Below, in pieces: positions 40,762-43,811 of a DNA stretch of 43,811 nucleotides (position 1 is the stretch's first letter; every line of letters starts with the position of its first letter). The position numbers and the translations under genes were made by a program. Origin of the DNA: an uncultured Rhodospirillaceae bacterium (GTDB lineage: Bacteria > Pseudomonadota > Alphaproteobacteria > CAAGCB01 > CAG-977). The notes under the pieces were generated by a model. That model was not told the origin of the DNA, made no database searches, and was given only the letters and a program-made list of their open reading frames with translations. The stretch spans positions 1 through 43,811 of the forward strand of contig URSF01000023.1 in the NCBI GenBank assembly GCA_900550445.1. Direction: 5' to 3'.

Positions 40762-43700
40762 ATGAGCCCGCCGAAAAAGGATATGAAAAAATGGAAGCCG
40801 AAATTTCCCGGTGCGGCGTCAGACGGGGAAGAAGACCCGTATGTAACGGCTCAGCGTTTTATTAATGTTTACAGACAGCTGCATGTTTTACGCGAAGATT
40901 TGGTGACGCGTTATAATGACATGCTGCTGGAAATAGATTCGGACGCGCGTTCAACGCTGACGGACATACCCGGCGGTCGGGACGTGCGCGATTATCTGGA
41001 ATATTTGGAACATCAGAAATACGGGGACGATTATGTTTCCGAAGACAGTGACGATGTTTTTGTTTCCCGGGAAGAAAAAGCCAAAGCAAAGGCGATTGCC
41101 GACGCTTTGTCTTCCGCGCAGGAAAAGATGAATCAAAACCAAATGGCCGTTATGCAGCAGGCGCAGGAAGAATCCCGGCGTAATATGGAAATGCTGGCCA
41201 AAACATTGTCCGAAGCCCGGCGGGATCCTGCCCGCCGCGAAGAAGCTGCCGAGTTGGCGCAGTCTTTGAAAAAGGCAAAAGAAGATTACTCTCATCTTGC
41301 GGCCGGTCTGGAGGAAAACGAGCCTTTATCAGAAATTGAAATGGTTCAGGAAAAACTGCGTTCGCAATATGCTCAGGCGCAGCAGGCGGGCAATGTTATT
41401 CAAGGCGGGTTGGAACAATTATCGGAAACGGGCGCCAAAGGATTGGACGCTTTGGTTTCCGCTTTGACGGAGGCGCAGGTAAAATCGGCTGAACTGCAGG
41501 CAAAAACGCAGTCTGAAACGATGGCCAAGATTTTTTCGCAAAGTCAGGAAATGACGGCGCGGGCAATGGCGGAAGCTTTTGCCAAATCACAGCAGAACGC
41601 GGCGGAAGTACAGGGCAGTTTAATTGCCAAAGCAATTGCTGATTCTCAAAAACACGCCAATGAAACGTTGGCGTCTTTATTTGCTTCCATACAAAAGGGA
41701 GGCGCGCTGCCGGCGGCGCAGACGCCTCAGATTGTGATAGAAAATAATAATACCGCGGCGGCGCTGTCCCAGTCTGAAATCATTGCGGCGCAGGCAAAAG
41801 CCATGGCACAGGCGCAGATCGAAGCGCAGAAAGAAATTCTGGAAATGCAGAAAAAAGCCATGATCGAGGCGGCTTCGGTCAATCCGATGATGGGCGGCGG
41901 TATGTCAGCGGCGGAACAAGCTAAAATGATTGCTGACGTTGTGGCTCAGACGCAAAGTTCCGTTTTGACGGAAACAATGGGCCAACTGATGCATCGTCAG
42001 GAAGAATCGCAGCGGTTCCAGGCTACTTTGATGGCGGAAGCTTTTTCAAAACAGACGCAGGAAATTGCTTTGGCTTTGTCAAATGCGCAAAAGGCGATCC
42101 GTAATGAAACGCTGACTTCTCAGGCGCAGGCTGTTGCGCAGGCAATGATCCGGGCGCAGACGGCGACACAGTCCGAAACGATTACGGCGCAGGCCAAAGC
42201 GATTGCGACGGCAATGACGGAATCGCAAAATGCGCTGCAGGTGGAGGCTTTGGCAACGCAAGCGCGTGTCGTGGCCGAAGCGGTGGCGGAATCTCAGGCG
42301 AACGTTCAGCGCGACGTATTGGCCGAACAGGCGCGCGTTGTTGCGGAGGCAATGTCCGAATCTCAGGCCAGCGTTCAGGCGGAAGCTTTGGCGACGCAGG
42401 CGCGTGTCGTGGCTGAAGCGGTGGCGGAATCTCAAGGCGCCGTTCAAAAAGAAGTATTGGCCGAACAGGCGCGCGTTGTTGCGGAAACGCAGGCGAACGT
42501 TCAGCGCGACGTTTTGGAAAGACAAGCGCGTGTCGTCGCGGAGGCCGTGGCGGAATCTCAGGGCGCCGTTCAAAAAGAAGTGCTGGCCGAACAGGCGCGC
42601 GTTGTTGCGGAAACGCAAGCGACTATTCAGCGTGACGCTTTGGCCGAACAAGCGCGTGTCGTTGCGGAGGCTGTGGCGGAATCTCAAAGCAGCGTTCAGA
42701 CAGACGCTTTGGCCGAACAAGCGCGTGTCGTTGCTGAAGCTATGGCGCAGCAGCAGAATACGTCTTTGTCCGAAACGGTTGAACTGTTAAGCCAAAAACA
42801 GATGGATCAAACGTCGGCTTTGGCGACGGCTTTGGCCAAACAACAGTCAAAGACGCAGGAAGTCATTCATACCTGGACTCAGGGCAGTCTTCCTGCCGGA
42901 TCGGGCATGCCGCCGACTCAGCCGCCTGTCCATGAATATTACGATACGCCGTATACGTCGGGATACGAAGAGGCCGCGGTGGAAACCCCGGCTCAGGAAG
43001 AAAGCCAGCCCAAAAAGAAATCGCGCGAACTGCCGAAAATGGATTTGTCCGATTGGAACGCCAATTTGGACGAAGCCTTTTCTTTATCACAGAAAGCCGC
43101 TGCCGAAGCCGGTTATGATTTGGACGACAACTGGGGATACGGCTATGCGGACGCGTCCAGCGAAGAGGTGGATTATTCCGCTTCCGATCAGCAGGAAGAC
43201 GTTTATAATTATCAGGATACCGAAGGGTACGAAGGCGATCAGGCCTATTATGATTACCCGCAGGAAGATCAGGGACTGTACGGTTATGTCGCCGCCGGAA
43301 ACTATGGCGCCTATTATTACACCGATGAAAACGGCAATCCGTATTATTTGGATACGAATGGCAACCCGTACTATGTTGATGAAAACGGACAAGCCTATTA
43401 TGTCGACGAAAACGGACAGGCGGTTTATTTTGATCCGAACGCTGTCGGGGAACAGGCGCAGAACGCTTCCGCTTATTATACCGATGAAAACGGTAATCCG
43501 TATTATTTGGATACGAATGGCAACCCGTACTATGTCGATGAGAACGGACAAGCCTATTATGTCGACGAAAACGGACAGGCGGTTTATTATGATCCGAACG
43601 CGTCTGAACAGACTTCGGAACAGGAAGCGCCGGCGTATTACACTGACGAAAACGGCAATCCGTATTATTTGGATACGAATGGCAACCCGTACTATGTTGA

Positions 43701-43811
43701 CGAAAACGGACAAGCCTATTATGTCGACGAAAACGGACAGGCGGTTTATTATGATCCGAACGCGTCTGAACAGACTTCGGAACAGGAAGCGCCGGCGTAT
43801 TACACTGACGA
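40762..43811 (+). CDS. Giant coiled-coil protein with aromatic tandem repeats (3' end beyond window)
   Basis: An open frame of at least 1,016 codons runs from ATG 40762 (GGAG at 40753-40756) off the right edge. No signal peptide or membrane helix is visible. Residues 1-110 are mixed and charged. About 110-700 is Ala/Gln/Glu-rich and helical, including eight units of a LAEQARVVAEAVAESQ type with 23 or 19 residues (497-668). Residues 700-850 form an acidic Pro/Tyr linker. From 852, nine-residue aromatic units (YYTDENGNP, YYLDTNGNP, YYVDENGQA) are grouped in 53-54-residue blocks. I recognise no family. It is likely a large structural or secreted protein, and location beside T4SS genes makes a secreted substrate possible. 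Confidence 0.85.
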   Translation, partial: MSPPKKDMKKWKPKFPGAASDGEEDPYVTAQRFINVYRQLHVLREDLVTRYNDMLLEIDSDARSTLTDIPGGRDVRDYLEYLEHQKYGDDYVSEDSDDVFVSREEKAKAKAIADALSSAQEKMNQNQMAVMQQAQEESRRNMEMLAKTLSEARRDPARREEAAELAQSLKKAKEDYSHLAAGLEENEPLSEIEMVQEKLRSQYAQAQQAGNVIQGGLEQLSETGAKGLDALVSALTEAQVKSAELQAKTQSETMAKIFSQSQEMTARAMAEAFAKSQQNAAEVQGSLIAKAIADSQKHANETLASLFASIQKGGALPAAQTPQIVIENNNTAAALSQSEIIAAQAKAMAQAQIEAQKEILEMQKKAMIEAASVNPMMGGGMSAAEQAKMIADVVAQTQSSVLTETMGQLMHRQEESQRFQATLMAEAFSKQTQEIALALSNAQKAIRNETLTSQAQAVAQAMIRAQTATQSETITAQAKAIATAMTESQNALQVEALATQARVVAEAVAESQANVQRDVLAEQARVVAEAMSESQASVQAEALATQARVVAEAVAESQGAVQKEVLAEQARVVAETQANVQRDVLERQARVVAEAVAESQGAVQKEVLAEQARVVAETQATIQRDALAEQARVVAEAVAESQSSVQTDALAEQARVVAEAMAQQQNTSLSETVELLSQKQMDQTSALATALAKQQSKTQEVIHTWTQGSLPAGSGMPPTQPPVHEYYDTPYTSGYEEAAVETPAQEESQPKKKSRELPKMDLSDWNANLDEAFSLSQKAAAEAGYDLDDNWGYGYADASSEEVDYSASDQQEDVYNYQDTEGYEGDQAYYDYPQEDQGLYGYVAAGNYGAYYYTDENGNPYYLDTNGNPYYVDENGQAYYVDENGQAVYFDPNAVGEQAQNASAYYTDENGNPYYLDTNGNPYYVDENGQAYYVDENGQAVYYDPNASEQTSEQEAPAYYTDENGNPYYLDTNGNPYYVDENGQAYYVDENGQAVYYDPNASEQTSEQEAPAYYTD
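42250..42765 (+). repeat. Coiled-coil repeat array (69- and 57-bp units)
   Basis: Eight in-frame units alternate mostly between 69 bp (23 residues) and 57 bp (19 residues, lacking four residues EAVA or similar). The core QARVVAE is invariant, and the variable part ends in VQ plus two or three residues. The high similarity of units suggests ongoing exchange between them. Confidence 0.85.
43315..43811 (+). repeat. 159/162-bp tandem repeats encoding aromatic nonapeptides
   Basis: Units start at 43315, 43474, 43636 and 43798 (periods 159, 162, 162), and the last is cut by the window. Each unit encodes four YYxDxNGxx nonapeptides, then (V)YY/FDPNA and an acidic Ser/Glu/Gln spacer. Copies 2 to 4 are almost identical at the nucleotide level. 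Confidence 0.92.

Noticed and set aside
42079..42720. Repetitive minus-strand frame (Arg/Leu/Phe-rich) opposite the coiled-coil array
   Set aside because: Its repeats are the mirror of the plus-strand repeats. The plus frame is open for over 1,000 codons and has a start with a ribosome-binding site.
42250..43811. CRISPR-like array
   Set aside because: The repeats are contiguous, in frame and coding, with no unique spacers between identical short repeats.

Overview
The window looks like a chromosomal segment of a Gram-negative, host-associated alphaproteobacterium of moderate GC content. The evidence is a VirD4-type coupling protein beside three VirB6/TrbL-like proteins (an arrangement best known from Rickettsiales and related alphaproteobacteria), an alphaproteobacterial-style tRNA-Glu, a broken Tat signal, lipoprotein signals, and proteobacterial families such as CecR/YbhFGS, Tag, Ogt and YjaB. 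An uncultured gut lineage is my best guess, but the sequence alone does not prove it. There is no rRNA gene, CRISPR array, intact transposase or replication origin.

Positions 370-10801 are a stress and detoxification block. It holds an HxlR regulator, a CopA copper ATPase whose last 71 codons form a CopZ-like domain behind its own Shine-Dalgarno site, a secreted MBL-fold hydrolase, two flavoproteins, a ferredoxin-fused aldo/keto reductase with a frameshifted Tat signal, a metallophosphoesterase, a DUF3737 beta-helix protein and a CatB-type acetyltransferase. Together with the alpha/beta hydrolase at 20084-21154, four of these transcription units share one promoter design: a 19-bp spacer filled by a TTAAAG-N4-CTTTAA dyad. 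That design is typical of MerR-family regulators of the NmlR/AdhR type, so they probably form an electrophile-response regulon. The regulator itself is not in the window.

Positions 10895-20071 hold a small kinase plus a BioG-like esterase, a CecR-like TetR regulator followed by an HlyD/ABC exporter operon, and a tandem-domain ArsR regulator divergent from a three-gene envelope thiol module. A DNA-alkylation repair cluster (ogt, GNAT, tag) follows. Positions 21269-22659 are an AT-rich islet with a frameshifted class D beta-lactamase. It is bounded by 40-bp imperfect direct repeats derived from the terminator and 3' end of the adjacent tRNA-Glu gene.

Positions 24562-43811 form a type IV secretion (T4SS) neighbourhood. 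On the minus strand lie a repeat-rich protein, a lysine-rich protein, two paralogous membrane proteins, VirD4, a Pro/Gln/Tyr-rich protein ending in an HNH nuclease-like domain, and a SUKH-like protein 6 bases behind it. The plus strand carries three VirB6/TrbL-like proteins, a small membrane protein, a two-HTH regulator, and a very large coiled-coil protein with aromatic tandem repeats that runs off the window. The coupling protein, putative nuclease and SUKH-like partner suggest a T4SS effector-immunity cassette. A roughly 100-residue repeat shared by the lysine-rich protein and the first VirB6-like protein ties the two divergent arms together. No VirB2, 3, 4, 8, 9, 10 or 11 is visible here.
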